This document shows positions 12,620-25,210 of a stretch of 64,000 nt of DNA, piece after piece. Position numbers and translations under genes: made by a program. The notes under the pieces were generated by a model, which searched no databases, was not told the DNA's origin, and worked only from the letters and a program-made list of their open reading frames with translations. The first letter of the stretch is position 1. Every line of letters starts with the position of its first letter. The DNA comes from Nomia melanderi. Taxonomy: Eukaryota; Arthropoda; Insecta; Hymenoptera; Halictidae. Location: contig NC_135010.1 in the NCBI RefSeq assembly GCF_051020985.1, forward strand, positions 5,516,001 through 5,580,000, given 5' to 3'.

Positions 12620-14226
12620 ATGCCAAAAACGCATAATTCTACTGTTTTTAATGGAGAGGCTGATAATTATTATGATCCCAATTTTACTTTGGACATAAAC
12701 AAAAGGATGCGTGTACCAAAGAGTATTCGTGTGAGTGGTGACTACACAGATGAAGATGTAGCTGGCACAAACGGCTCTGCTTGGAATCAAATGGTTGCTG
12801 CAGAGAAATTTGAAATGCATGTTCCAGAGAGAATTTTAGTTGTTGGTAAATATAAAGTAGTCTTTTTGCTATGTAACATTCAAAAAACCTTTTATTTAGA
12901 TACAAAAGATAAAAATTATAGAATATTTTTAATAGATGAATTAAAATGCTTATAAAATAAAAGAAAATTTGGTTTGCAATGTATCTAAATAAAATTGTGT
13001 ATAAATTAGAAAGATGAGAGAGCATCTTAAATATCTTAAATACATAGAATTTAAAAAAAAATTTTAATAAACTTCTATGTACTATAAAGTTATTAATTAT
13101 GATCTTAAAAGAATTAGTTTTTGTATATATTTAATGAAAGAAACATTGAATATTGGTTAAAATTATATAGGACAAGAGCAACATATTGGAACAAAGGCAC
13201 CACCAAGAGAAATTACATTAGAAAAAGCTGTATTACCTCCTGAACCAGGCATTGTTAGAGTACAGGTAAGTAATGCAGTTGAACCTTGATAAATCAAGTT
13301 GCAGAGGAAGAGATCTTTGAGTTATAAAGATTTCTTCTTATCAAGTTTTCGAATAAAAGAAATTTAATAAGCAATAATTAGATTTATAGAGGCTTTGTGA
13401 GAGGATCAAAGAGTTAGTGAATCTATAGAATCAATTACATGTATAGATTATAATATTTAACTTATACATAAAATATATTATATTTGTAGAGCTTGGATTT
13501 GTTCTGAATTTGAATTATGGAGATAAAATATATACTAGACACAAAGCAAATAATTTGAAATTATAAAGTTTTTGTATGTCGAGTTGCAGAGGTTTTTATA
13601 ACAAAGTGGATAGGAATGAAGAAACTATGAATTACAGAGATTCAACTATACTTAATATAAACTTCTATGATTAAAATATTAATGCACTATCTAATTTTTA
13701 TATAAATTATTTCGGCCTATGTTACTATATTTAATGTGTACTTTTCTTATGTTCACTAATATTTATATTTTTGTATTATTGATAGACTCCGCCAAGAATT
13801 TTAACATTAGATAATCACTACTTCCCAGGAGATGATGAGGAAGAACAAACATTGTATACAGCAGAGACAAAGGAATCAATATCCTCTAAATCTTGTGTAC
13901 CATATTCTACAGAAACACAAATAGTTAGGCATGCTAGGTATAAATATTTACATTTACCTACATATATATTTATATGTATCGTGTTTTGTGGAAAATACAT
14001 ATGACTTTTTTTTAGGGAACAAACACCTTCGTATAGTGCGCTCAATGTTTCTCTTCCACCCAGTGAAGAAATACAACATTTGCGTCGGCAAGTAGGAAAA
14101 TTAAATCGCCGTGTAATGGCCGTTGAGTTGGACATGTTGCAACGTCAACAAAGAGATAAAATTTTATATGCATTAACATTAACATACTTAATTCTTAAAG
14201 CCTTTTCTTGGTTAACTAGGAACTGA
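12620..14226 (+). CDS. Mff: Mitochondrial fission factor homologue (Tango11/Mff), 4 exons
   Basis: Exons are 12620-12845, 13171-13265, 13786-13937 and 14016-14226, giving 684 nt (227 aa). The N-terminal part has RMRVPKSIRVSG and then MHVPERILVVG, the repeated valine/proline motif characteristic of the Mff/Tango11 family. The last exon encodes a heptad-rich coiled coil (IQHLRRQVGKLNRRVMAVE). A C-terminal hydrophobic tail anchor follows (KILYALTLTYLILKAFSWL). Family members sit in the outer mitochondrial and peroxisomal membranes and recruit the dynamin-related GTPase Drp1 for fission. The start codon is the only ATG before the conserved block. The start codon is 748 bp from that of POLA1 on the other strand, suggesting a shared promoter region. 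Confidence 0.93.
13276..13648. mobile_element. Pogo-like inverted-repeat element in Mff intron 2
   Basis: The left end CAGTTGAACCTTGATAAATC is mirrored at the right end by AGAGATTCAACTA. The interior repeats short pieces such as GTTGCAGAGG and has no coding potential. It lies inside the intron 13266-13785. The ends are more diverged than in the copy at 895, so the family is uncertain. Confidence 0.5.
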
Positions 14227-14440
14227 ATTTATGTTATGAAAATGGGAGAAACTTGCATCTTATATGAAAAGTGATGTTATTAATCCATATAAGTACAAGA
14301 CGTAAAATTATGTTATTTCAAGAGAATTTATAACCAAAAACACTTTACCTTGGGTATATGAAATTATAAAGCTATTCAACATGAATGTATTGTATATATT
14401 CAAGACTAAGTTATAAAGAATGCTTGCATGAAAGTATTAC

Positions 14441-14446
14441 AATAAA
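14441..14446 (+). other. Poly(A) signal AATAAA for the Mff homologue
   Basis: A canonical AATAAA lies about 215 bp after the Mff stop codon, the first on that strand. Confidence 0.55.
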
Positions 14447-16566
14447 ATTTTTAAATATTTAACTTATAAAGCACAACATTTGTTACTTTCATGCTCTTTT
14501 TAATATATAAGTTTATTTTATTTAATATGTACACATATATACAAATACATATAAAGCATTGAATATATACGATACTAATGTTCTAAAACAATGGAATTTG
14601 AACGTTTCTATAATACATTTGTAAAGTGTGACTTGCATTTTAAAAGGAATAGCACATAAATTCCGTACATGTTTATGTTACAGATTTAAATAATGTGAGT
14701 AGTATTATTTAGTAATAATAAACTGAGAACGTATACACGTATTAGATATAATATCAAGTATAATAGGCAAGCATAAATTTTCAAAGGTGAGAAAGAATTT
14801 GTAACATTTCAGTTACTATTATTCAATGAACCTAAAATCTATTTTGATTTTGATCACTTTATATTTTAGAAATTCTATGTAAATAAGAAAATAATGATAT
14901 ATTGACTAAATTGTTAAAACCGACTATTGGAGAGCAAGACCTGAATAAAATGTGTAACATATAAAGCACTGAACTGAGATGATAGAGACTTTGAGTTGTG
15001 CGTTTACACAAGAATTTTTTAAGGATATTTCATCTCTACAGAGGAGTCTGTTTCTGAAATCCTTCAAAGTTCCAGTATTTACAAAAGTATCCTTACTGAT
15101 TTTATTTATTAACCTGCGTCGGTAAAAACCATTTCAAAGTTGGTTGATTGTTTATGTAACGATAGGTGGCACCACAAACATCAATTTTCTGACGAATAAA
15201 AACTACAGACTATTAGAGGACTATTAATTATACGCTTTTTTCTAAAGACTAAAATTACGTATAGAGATTGCAGTTTATGGGAATTTTCGTCTAGAGATTT
15301 TCGAGGGTCTCAAGATCCCGTATCATTTCGGTGTCGCACTCTACGTTACCGATAATACAAGATTTTAGACTTGTTTAGCAGGAATCGCATTAGTTTTATA
15401 CTTAATTTCTGGTACGAGTGTGACATGATTTAGCGGCAATAAATGTATCTACGTAATTATTTAATAGAATAATTAATGATTCCTGTTTTGATTTTACTTA
15501 CGATGTACTATTAAAATTTTGACGATTTTAATAGGCATGCTGGTTGTGGAAGCGAATCGCTCAAACGCTTTCGTTGTCAGAATTGACGAGTTTCATACAA
15601 ATCTAATTCTCCGAATTCGACAACAATATAATTTTTATAGCTAACCACACAGTAAAAATCGACTTCCCAACACATACTTTTCATGTTGCAATCTTATATA
15701 CTTCAATAGTTGACCGTTCGGTTCAGATAGAGTCTGCTAATGCATCGGGGCATTTTTGACAGTGTCGGTATTTCAGAATAAAGGACAGGAAAATATATTG
15801 TATACCCAGTCTGTACATATCTTAAATCTCTGCTTTTTCGCTTCAACTTATTATCAGTATTTTTTTAATTATTAGAAATTACGGTACAAGCCTTTTAGCA
15901 GATTTTTATCTTATTTACAAACAGGTGATGAAGAGTTACGGAGTCTATTCCTGGCATACGATTTTAAGATTTAAGTCTGCTTACAATTAGGGAAGAATTA
16001 AGTAGAAACAAGAAAAGCAAGTGACTCGTAGCCCTCTAGTGATGGTGCTATCACAATCGCTACAATTTTTCGCTCTGAAGATCAATTTAGTCATTTATTA
16101 TTTTATATGTTTAATGTAGAGATCTAAGATATATTGTTGTATTTAAAATAATAATTTTGAGGCATTGAAATTTACAAAAAGAAAATAAATACACTAAAAA
16201 TATTGAATGATCGATGATATAACCAGCTTATGATACTTTCTGTTACTGAGAAATTTCTTGCCGACAGAGATAGAAAGGTATCTTTTCTATTTCCTTTTGC
16301 AATGAGAACTAAAATAATGATATTTAAAAATGTGTATAAGATATTAGAATGGTGTCTGTATATCAAAATATTGTATACATCAGGATATTGTAACATATTA
16401 ATATACGTGTATATGGGTATGTTATTTTGATAGATTGTCTCAATTAACATGATTTTAATTATATTTGTGTATTTGTCTAGAATCATATCTTTACAATTAA
16501 AGATGTGTTATAATATAGTTAAGATATTTTACCTTATTTAAAAAATTATTAAAATGGTAACCATCT
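14447..16566. other. Intergenic region, no gene seen
   Basis: AT-rich sequence between the Mff 3' end and the tRNA. Reading frames are short and look random on both strands. I see no repeat with recognisable ends. Confidence 0.6.
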
Positions 16567-16638
16567 GGCCTCTTGGTCTAGGGGTATGATTCCTGCTTTG
16601 GGTGCAGGAGGTCCCGGGTTCAAATCCCGGAGGGGCCC
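16567..16638 (+). tRNA. tRNA-Pro(TGG): tRNA-Pro (anticodon UGG)
   Basis: A full 72-nt cloverleaf folds by eye. The acceptor stem GGCCTCT pairs with AGGGGCC (one G-T pair), with discriminator C at 16638. The D arm is GGTCTAGGGGTATGAT. The anticodon stem CCTGC/GCAGG carries loop TTTGGGT, with TGG at 16599-16601. The T arm is CCGGG-TTCAAAT-CCCGG. The internal A and B boxes (GGTTCAAATCC) are canonical. No intron and no encoded CCA are present, as in eukaryotic nuclear tRNA genes. It decodes proline CCN codons, mainly CCA. Confidence 0.97.
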
Positions 16639-16645
16639 GATCTTC

Positions 16646-16650
16646 TTTTT
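16646..16650 (+). terminator. RNA polymerase III T-run terminator
   Basis: Five consecutive T residues begin seven bases after the discriminator base of tRNA-Pro, the normal position for Pol III termination. Confidence 0.8.
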
Positions 16651-17699
16651 ATACCCAAATTTTTATATTGTATTCCTAAACATTGGTAAAATGTCACTTC
16701 TCAGATGACAAATAATTTTTTAAAGATAATTAAATGAGTCTTTATAATACCTTTATTTTTCTAATAAAACTAATATAACCTAATACATACGTTGTCAAGA
16801 TGTATTCATGAAACAAGGAAAATAAATTTCAATCTCCTGTCTAGTAATATTATAATAAACACTGTACCCTACGAATTTATATCAAATTAGTGTCCCAGAA
16901 GGATAACGCACTTATCGCGTACACTTTGATTCATATTCATAATTAGGTCATTTACTTCTTTATCAGTATAATTTATAACAAGACTCCATCACTGAATATA
17001 CAGAACTGTTCAGCACTATCAGTACACATTTATTGAGATTGTTTTTATTATTAACTAATATTAACAAATTAACTTCTTTATTAATAAATAAAACATATTT
17101 CAGAAAAAAAATGTCGAATAACACTATGTTGCTATAATGCAGTGGTGCTAAAGATAAATACGGTATTTTACAAGTAATTTACTTACATTGTTGTATTTGT
17201 CAGTTTAATTTGCAAAAGTAAATGCATTTAATATTTTTCAAACTTTGTGAGTACGTACTTCAAAGCAAATATTTAAAATTAGATACATATAAATTATACT
17301 CTTTCGTTTATATTCTCTATATTCTCTCTATCACAATTAGTATTAAAAAAATAAATAGAAACAGCTTTGTAAAAAGCACATATGTCAACATACAACACAT
17401 TTTCAACTTTGATTTATTATTGCAAAAGAAAGTATTAGATGTATGTGAACAATTTCGTGCACGAGTAAGCAATTTCAACTTAATCGAAGAAGTACTTCAT
17501 AATCCATCATGGCAGCCATAAAGAAACTTAAGGTTAGTGCTTTATCTTGCAACATTTATAATATTAAATTTTGTTCAATATAAAAATTCACGATACAATC
17601 TCAAACGTGCAAAGATCTATCCAAAGAAATTATATATGAAAATATTTTTCAATATCAGATGAAAAAATCAGTAATTTCCGATCACTGGAAAAAACCAAC
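16651..17699. other. AT-rich spacer with a possible short start exon
   Basis: Mostly featureless AT-rich DNA. At 17509-17532 an ATG in good context (ATCATGG) opens a frame reading MAAIKKLK that stops at a donor-like AAG|GTTAGT. This could be a first coding exon on the plus strand. No acceptor or following exon can be assigned, so I do not call a gene. Confidence 0.25.
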
Positions 17700-18960
17700 A
17701 CCCCCTCCAGTTTCCCGGCGTGCCGTGCTTCCGCTTCGAATTGCGCGCGGCGTGTTTCCCTACTCTCCGAGAAAGTTAAAGATGGCGGTGGGGGTTCGTG
17801 GTGCGCATGCACCAGTTCCTCAATGGTCGGGCAAAAACACAGCTGGTCTATGATCTCCGAAGCAAGCTGACGGTCGGAACGCTATCAATGTGATTTTCGT
17901 GTGATTCTCAGCCGATCTACCGGTCAGATCGCGAGGGTACGGAAGCGAGCGTGCATCGAGAAATCGTTCAAGTGCTCGGGGGTCCCAGTGTTTGATGTGT
18001 GTGCTTAAATGTATGCAAAACTTAGTAAACGCGGTGTCACCACGAGGATTTTTCACTGCCCTGGATACAAAGCAGTCTCGAGAGGTGCTTCGAGCGTCCT
18101 TTCGGTGAGTCCAACCGCGGATCCTTGCTAAGTTATCCTTCTCTCGAACGTACCCGTCGCGTCCCTGGTCCCTGCCACTGTGGCTTCGCAGTCGCGTAGC
18201 CGTGCGACCTTTTTCGATCTATCCGTGTAACATCGTCCCTGCGTGTCGTCTGTCGCGGAAGTACCCGTGCGATTCTCAGAGTCCCATGAACCCGACCGAA
18301 CTTTCGACCTGCGAGAACGAAAGCGGTGCCGCACCATTCCCACAGCGAGTCGTTCTCGGAACAATAAAGTGCTCTCCCGGTAAACGCGTTCTCCAAATCG
18401 GGCAGAAGTCCGGCGTCGCGGCCCTGCAGCATCATCAGCAAATAGGTCAGAGGAAACTTTCTGTAATTCCGCAGTATGATCCCGGACAGGGTTCTCGCCT
18501 GTTGAGAGAAAGAGAGGAGATTCTTATCGCGAGTTATCTGCCGTTGCTCCTCTCTTGCATACGGGTACCCTCGAATTTTCACTTCTCCCCCACCCGTGGG
18601 CTGCCTTTGTTATCTCAGCCACCGGAGGATCATAAGTTTTCCCTCAGATTTTTATCGTCTTTACGCGACCGTACGTGCGCACCGATGGTAAACATCGTTG
18701 AACGGAAATTTTCTTTGGATGTCCTGGCAGCCACGCGTGCTTGCTGGATGAGATATACACATACACACACATATGTACACAGAGGGATTCGTAAAACTTT
18801 TTATTTCGGTCGATCGGTTCTTATATCTTTGGTCGAGCTTCATGGAGATTCGAGATAGGGGTTCGTGGCTCGGCCAAGTTCGGAAAGTGTTTCGACGGAC
18901 ATTTAGGTTCCGTTCTATGGAAGCGACACTGCGTGGCCGTGAAGTGGACCCTTGACGGAG
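17700..18960 (+). other. GC-rich exon-like block, possible 5' end of an unidentified plus-strand gene
   Basis: Base composition jumps from AT-rich flanks to GC- and CpG-rich sequence for over 1 kb, as is common for promoters and first exons in such genomes. An open frame runs on the plus strand from 18202 to 18858. Within it an ATG at 18286 starts a stretch reading NPTELSTCENESG then PFPQRVVLGTIKCSP. Donor-like sites follow at 18380 (G|GTAAAC) and 18446 (AG|GTCAGA). The RVVLGTI piece is faintly like the N-terminal R-x-x-LG-x-[IL] motif of A-type cyclins, but no cyclin box is seen downstream in the window. The minus strand of the same segment is also open for 149 codons, so the open frame may be a by-product of composition. 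Function unknown. Confidence 0.3.
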
Positions 18961-19628
18961 CAGGTCCTGCCGATGCCGCAGGACGTTTTATTGTCTGGGA
19001 AGGATACTTGCGGTGACTAACGAGAGTTTTTTGGGGTTTGCCGAAAAGTGTGCGTGACTTTGAATGACGTACATGTTAGTGGAGTTTGTTTTCGTGTTTA
19101 AATGGTCATTGACGTTGTATTGAAATAGAAATTAGACAGGTCGTGTGACCCTGAGTGATACTCCGAGCCCTCCACATCTCGTTTTTCAGTTAACTCTTTG
19201 TCCCAAGACTTGAAACTCAAGTACTCTAACTCCCTGTTAATTTTACTATCATACGGTATTTTTTCCTTCATGGACACGAGACCAATAAGGTGTGCCTACG
19301 AGGGAACTGCGAGTTTCATTTTCGTGAAACCTGGTGCGAGATATAGGAGAAAATCCGTAGAAATAAAATTCTCGATATTAGCTGATAATACCTGTCTACT
19401 GTTGTAACCAATGATGCTAAAGTGTGAATATTTCGAAGTTTACGCTTGTGTAATTATATTGTGATGTATAAAAAATTCTGTTACTCATTTTCGAGTTAAA
19501 CGATCATATTCATAATAATTACTATTACTTATATTGTATTAAACTGATTATTACTATCAGCGTGCTGTTACTGTTAATACAATATAGATTTATCAAACTG
19601 CTTCTTCGTGGTGGTCAAAGAACTTGAT

Positions 19629-19853
19629 TTAACAATAGAACTACCGGATGGGTTAGAATGACTTATTTCTGATTTCCTCTTTTACAATTACTGAAAAGGT
19701 ACAGATACTTCTACGAGAAATTATTAACGAAACTAATTCAGTAATAGTAAAACTGAAATGCGACTCAATTGAAATCTCAATAAACGCACGCTTATGGTTT
19801 TTATAAAGAAATTTGTAAAAGTCAGTTTAAGTGATCAATAGTTCTAGTGTTAA
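19629..19853. mobile_element. TTAA MITE, family A' (complete)
   Basis: The element starts TTAACAATAGAACTACC. It ends in the inverted form (AATAGTTCTAGTGTTAA), with 14 of the first 15 terminal bases matching. It is 225 bp long with no coding capacity. Related ends occur at 28224, 57064 and 57318. Confidence 0.75.
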
Positions 19854-19878
19854 AGAAAGAACAAAGTTACCGGGCACA

Positions 19879-20127
19879 TTAACACGTTCGCTACTAGCGT
19901 CACATATTTGTGACGGCCGTAATCCTCTATTTTACATAATGAAAACTAAATTAATCCTGTGGATATTGTTATTAGATATTATAAACTACGAAGTTATATT
20001 TAGGAACTCAATGACTCGTTTCAATTTCATTTTTCTAATATTTTGTTTAGAAGATTTATTATATCGAAGAAAATATTATAATTGAAGAGACCGTCACCAT
20101 AATAAGCGGTGGTAGCGAACGTGTTAA
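19879..20127. mobile_element. TTAA MITE, family E (complete, perfect 16-bp inverted ends)
   Basis: Left end TTAACACGTTCGCTAC and right end GTAGCGAACGTGTTAA are perfect inverted complements. Just inside the left end is the palindrome GTCACATATTTGTGAC. The right side has GACCGTCACC. Length is 249 bp. It lies 25 bp from the A' copy at 19629. Confidence 0.85.
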
Positions 20128-23100
20128 CGTATTTCAATCTGAAATTAAATTTTTACAATTATTATTGGGCTCTGTTAGCAAATATTTGAGATTTTATTTA
20201 TACATATTAATCCCAACATTTTTCGTCGGATTCTATTGAAAATGTGCTCGTCTCAATTGTTTACTTCCGTCGCAAGTGTCTCAGGGAGCTACTGTTACTA
20301 AAGTTTGCTTTTCGAAAAAAGAGACCCAAGGTGTGTCGTGTATCAAAATACCTGTCTACCCTATTTCGACCACGTTAGCCAAACGTTACGTGCCTGGAGA
20401 CGCGTAGACGACCATTGTAACCAATGGTGTACTTAGTTCCCTTCTTGTCAGAGTAAAAAGGAGCAGACCATTGTTCGCTGTATCTCCGTTACCGACGGTA
20501 ACGAGCACATCCTTGGAAATTGTTAATACATCCAAGCCAGTGTCGTTAGCCCGACCCGCGTGTTTATACGCAAACACAGCTGTGCCGTAATTCGGTGGAT
20601 AACGTTATCATCCAAGCTCAGTATCTGCGAGCGGCCGCCGGGGTCTTGAACCCCGTCGCCCGTCGAACTATTTTTGTGTCGCCATTTGCTCTGTCACTCG
20701 GCAACTCTGGCGAGAGAGGATCCGACAGTTGTCGAACGGTGCTGCAGTCCTCAGGACTCTGACCTTGTCCTATGCAAAACGATGCCTCGTGTCCGCTCGG
20801 CCCGAGTTTTTAATCGCCCTACCAATTAACAGACCAGCGACTCAGTGTTGCGGCTTAATTAGTCAGTACGTGACGAGTCGGTCGGCTTGGTCAACCGCTG
20901 CGGTCGGCGTTTAAAAATGTAATAAATTGCTATCACATTCTTTCTTTCTCTTTCTATCTTCTCTGCTTTTCCGCAATCCGTCTTTCGTTACATCGATTTG
21001 GTAATCATTGAACTTCGAACGTTTACTCTAGATTTCTGGTTTTCTCGGTATTGTGTATAGATTGTCTCGATTCGGGTGATACTGTCGCCGTGCAACGATC
21101 CGCGAATCGCAGTGTCGAAAATTGTTGATGTTAGGGAAATGGTATGATGAGTCTAATTTCGAACGGTAGACAGCTGTTACCGTTGGACGGGATTTGTATT
21201 GGGTAATTAACCGCCGTTAAAAAAGTACGCGACGCCCCGATAGCGTCAGATCGAAGTATCGGGTTTCCACCACACTCGGCCTCGATCCGGTTTACAGACT
21301 CCTCCACGAAATTCCGGGAACCCTGTGTTCCCATTGTGGTTCGTCATATTCTCGGTAACGTTTAGTTAGAACTGCGATGATGTACACGGCCGTGTTAATG
21401 ATTCTTGCCGCTTATAGGCGCGTGACTTGCGGTCAAACGGCAGCAATATTTGACCGTCGCTTATATCTTTTCGAGCTTAGGTACGGGATCGTCATTAGCT
21501 GAACCTCCCCTGTGCTAACTTAATATCCTATTTGTCTGACTTTCCTTTTATCGTGTACTGTAATAAATTATCGTTAAACTGTGCGTTTTATGCGCATACT
21601 TATAGTTGGCAGAATTCAGTATGGACGAGACTTTAATTAATGAATTGAAACTTGTCATCTTGAAACTAAAATCAATAGAAGTTTCAAGAACCTTTAAATC
21701 TATCTTATTTTTATTGGTATAAATTTCCAAATTAATTAATTAATAATAATAATAATAGTATAGAAAAGTTTCTTTTAGTTATACATAGTTGTCAGCCATG
21801 AAACGAATTTATTAACCAACTTGGTACAGTCTGTACGCGAAGGATAGATATGGAAAACCATAAAAAAGTTCTCTTTTTACGAGACTCGCTACTTAACTGT
21901 ATAAAGAAGATATCTCGCTCATGAAGTTCGGTGAAATATTAGAAAGACCGAAGCGGTAGCGAAACCAGTATTACGCTGGCGCGCGAGTAGCGAAAGTGGA
22001 GAAACTTTCCGATCTTCGTGACGAAAGAAACATCGTGATACAAATTATGCGGTTCGCGTGGCCATGAATTTTCAACGAACCTAATAGATCTCCGGATTCT
22101 CGAAGTATTTGGATGTAACAGTACGTTTCCGTATCCAATGTTGGACGTACACTACCACCCTAAAGTTTCCGGTCAATTTTCCTTTCTATGTAAATATCGT
22201 TCAATGCATTGAAATATTGTGTAGATGCGACATGTTCACCTTACTTGATATTTTCGACTTAGTATAAACTGTTTGAGAAGTTTGGACAAGTTTTTACTTG
22301 TCAATGAACAAACTTCATTGGCCAAACGTTGAGCATCATTTTTGTTATATTGTCGAACCGATATGATTGATTTTCGTAATGTTAATATACCAAGCTATGT
22401 TAGTCACTAAAATCTTGAATGCAGTCATTTTCGTTTCTACTACTGACAATACATAATTACCAGTAGATTATCAAACTACTAAGAAAATGTCATTGACACA
22501 TAAAACGGAAATATCGTATGAGACCAGATTGGTTGTATATAGAACAAAGTTTCCAGAGTTCCAATGTTAAACGTTACAAAAATGTCTTGTCCAATTTTTC
22601 TCAAACCATAAATTATCAATGTTTTCCGAAAATTTCGAAAACTTTTTCATAAATCTTTAACATGTCGAATATGCAAATTCCGTTGTTACCGAAAACCAAA
22701 TGAGCTAAATGAGAATTTATAGTAGCTTTCGGGTTAACCTATAAATTGGTAATAATTTTTACACCGTTGAAAACTTTCTACCCTGAGCGCACATAAATTT
22801 CATGGTGTCCGTGTATCGTGGAAATATTCTACATCGACTCGCGGTTCAGTAATTCATCCACGGAAAGTTTTCTATGTCCGGCACATGGAAACCGAGAGAC
22901 ACATATGCACACGTGCCCTGTTAACACCGCTCCTCTCGCTAACGTCAGGCGTCGCGTCGCGCATTTCTTCGTTATCGGCTCGTCGCTAGTGGGCGTCGCT
23001 TCGAGGGTGAGTTCTTGTCGCAGCGAAATAATAAACAGGCGTTCGTGTGAACGCGGTTGCCGGTTGACCTTGTTTCGGCCGATTCTCGCTATATCCGTAA

Positions 23101-23330
23101 TTTTCGGTGCCGATCGAATGAGCGCGACCGATTCCGCAAGGCTGATCCGCACTTTGCGTCTGTTCTCAAAAATTCACGCGAAAGTACAGTTCCGATAATT
23201 GAACACGTAAAAGTATTGATGAAAAAGTAGGTGTTGATTGCTACACGAAATAATAAATGGAAAGTCGAAATTATGTAATAATAATATTATAGATGGATCA
23301 CTTGTAGTAGGTTTTTTTTAAATTGGGTTT
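20128..23330. other. Non-coding region with GC-rich islands
   Basis: No gene seen. GC-rich islands at about 20590-20910, 21110-21470 and 22850-23190 interrupt AT-rich sequence. Their open frames (for example 22818-23198 on plus and 22829-23152 on minus) overlap on opposite strands and resemble no protein. They could be regulatory elements or unrecognised exons. Confidence 0.4.
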
Positions 23331-23334
23331 CGCG

Positions 23335-23725
23335 GTGACTGATGATGTTATTGTTTTGTAACGGTCGTATGTTTCAGTTTTCAATGAACATTACGACTCC
23401 TGAAATTCCATTCAAAATGGAATAACCACCATTGAAAATAATTTAGATTTTTCTACTCATTGCAATTTACATACAATCACGTGATACTTGTTTCTACTAT
23501 TTTATTTCTTCATTTCTCCATGAATCTCACAATTTTTAAGACTCTGCACAAAATCGAGTAATCACCATTGAAGATAACTTAGACTTTCCTATTCTATAAA
23601 AACCGTCGAAAAATCTAAATTTTTACAAACAATCATGAGTTGTTCATTTATTTTTCTATGAACCGTACAATTTCTAATGTTTCACTTGAACTGAAGTAAT
23701 CACCATCGAAGATAATTTAATTGAA
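23335..23725. repeat. Degenerate tandem repeat, three units of about 137 bp
   Basis: The marker phrase AATCACCATTGAAGATAA recurs (as AACCACC or AATCACC variants) at 23424, 23560 and 23698. Each copy is preceded by a similar CCATGAATCTCACAATTT-type segment. Units have diverged considerably. Confidence 0.65.
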
Positions 23726-24289
23726 GCAACCAGGAAGCGAAGCCGCGCGTTACATATACACAAACGATGGTTATACACTCTCTTTGTTGCTCTCCGTGTC
23801 CGAAGTTGCAGCTGCAGGTGTGTCAGATGGTCCATTATTAATTCACATCGATTCGTAATTCGTTCGCGGGAATGACACCTGGCAGAAAGTAATGGCCGAC
23901 GAAGGATCGACCGAATTAATTTCGAGACGCTCGCGGATGAAGCGATGGAGAGGTCGTTCGTAGACGCCCGCCATTATTCGTCATTGTATTGTGATGACTT
24001 TCACGACGGCCCGTTATGCTCCAGGAAATTAGACGCCGTTCTTCTTTATACGTGGCGCATAATACGCGATCGCGTTCGCCGCCTTTGCGGCTTAGAATTA
24101 TTGTTAGCCCCCGGCGTTGGCGAATATATGCGGGCGACCGTCACCTGTTATAATCGTGAACGTTCGTCGGTGAAGGATCATTAATATTTATCAGTCGATA
24201 ACCGTGCAGAATGTAATAATTTATCGAACGAAAATTCTTTCGCCAATGGCCATCCAATCATGGTATCGCGTTATTGTGGAATTTAGAAA

Positions 24290-24840
24290 AGATTCAGTAA
24301 AAGTATCGTTTAAAATTACGCCACTCTGCAATGTATTGTATAAAATATATATTAGGTGTGAATTATTATTATTTCGTGTGTTTCATATTACTTATCTTCA
24401 AGATTGATTGGTAGTTTTCGAAGTTATCTGGTATTCGACGCCATTTTTATTTAACTGCAAGTTTAAAAAACACAATAGAAATTTAAAAGAATCATTTAAA
24501 ATTGCATTAATCGCGGTGATATTATATGAAATATGAACTATTCTTACTTTATGCGTTTTATTTGGTTATGTTCAGTATTTGATAATATCTCTTGTGGTTG
24601 TTCGATATCCAACGCCAATTTCGTTCACTTGAAAGTCGACGAACGTGACAGAAGTTGAAGAGAATCATTTAAAATTGCGTTGATACGGTGATATATGGTA
24701 TAAAATATACATGGGAATTATTCTTGTTTTATGCGTTATTATTTTAATATTTAGCAGTATGTTTCATGGTTATTTGATACTCGATATCATTTTCGTTCAG
24801 CTGAGAAACGAGAAAATGATCGAAGTTTAAAATATTCTAC
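24290..24840. repeat. Degenerate tandem repeat, about three units of 173-186 bp
   Basis: ATCATTTAAAATTGCRTT recurs at about 24304, 24490 and 24663. Each is followed by a GGTGATAT...TATAAAATATA segment, then TTATGCGTTATT and a CGATATC/CGACGCC phrase. Composition is AT-rich and no reading frame is kept between units. Confidence 0.6.
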
Positions 24841-25125
24841 CTTTTTACGAAGAAAATAATGGACTGTTCGACAGCGCGTCGAATATATCGTAAGGATCCG
24901 TATTATTTTGGAAATAATTCTATGCAATCGAGACGGGAATACCGTGCACATAAATTTTTCTTCGTTCCATTCTATTCATTGGTATTATGGGTTCGTGTAT
25001 GAACTTTAATGGACATTCATTTTCCACGGATATATACGCGCTCAGTTTTCAGTATACACAGCCAACCAATGTGTGTTTTTATCGCGTTTTTTTATTGCTC
25101 GTGCCCACTCCTCGTTGAGATTGAA

Positions 25126-25210
25126 CTTCTATATATTGGGTGGGCTAAAAATAATCGGAGCTTTTGCATGGAACAATGGTATTGATTAAAGTCAGGCACG
25201 AATTATAAAA
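25126..25210. mobile_element. Possible mariner-type terminus, fragment
   Basis: TATTGGGTGGGCTAAAAATA resembles the ends of several mariner elements (TATTGGGT...), and it sits beside TA dinucleotides. No matching second end and no transposase frame are found, so only a degraded fragment is supported. Confidence 0.35.

Noticed and set aside
12684..13025. 113-codon minus-strand frame
   Set aside because: Antisense shadow of the first exon and intron of the Mff homologue.
18133..18582. 149-codon minus-strand frame in the GC-rich block
   Set aside because: It overlaps a longer open frame on the other strand and has no domain-like features.
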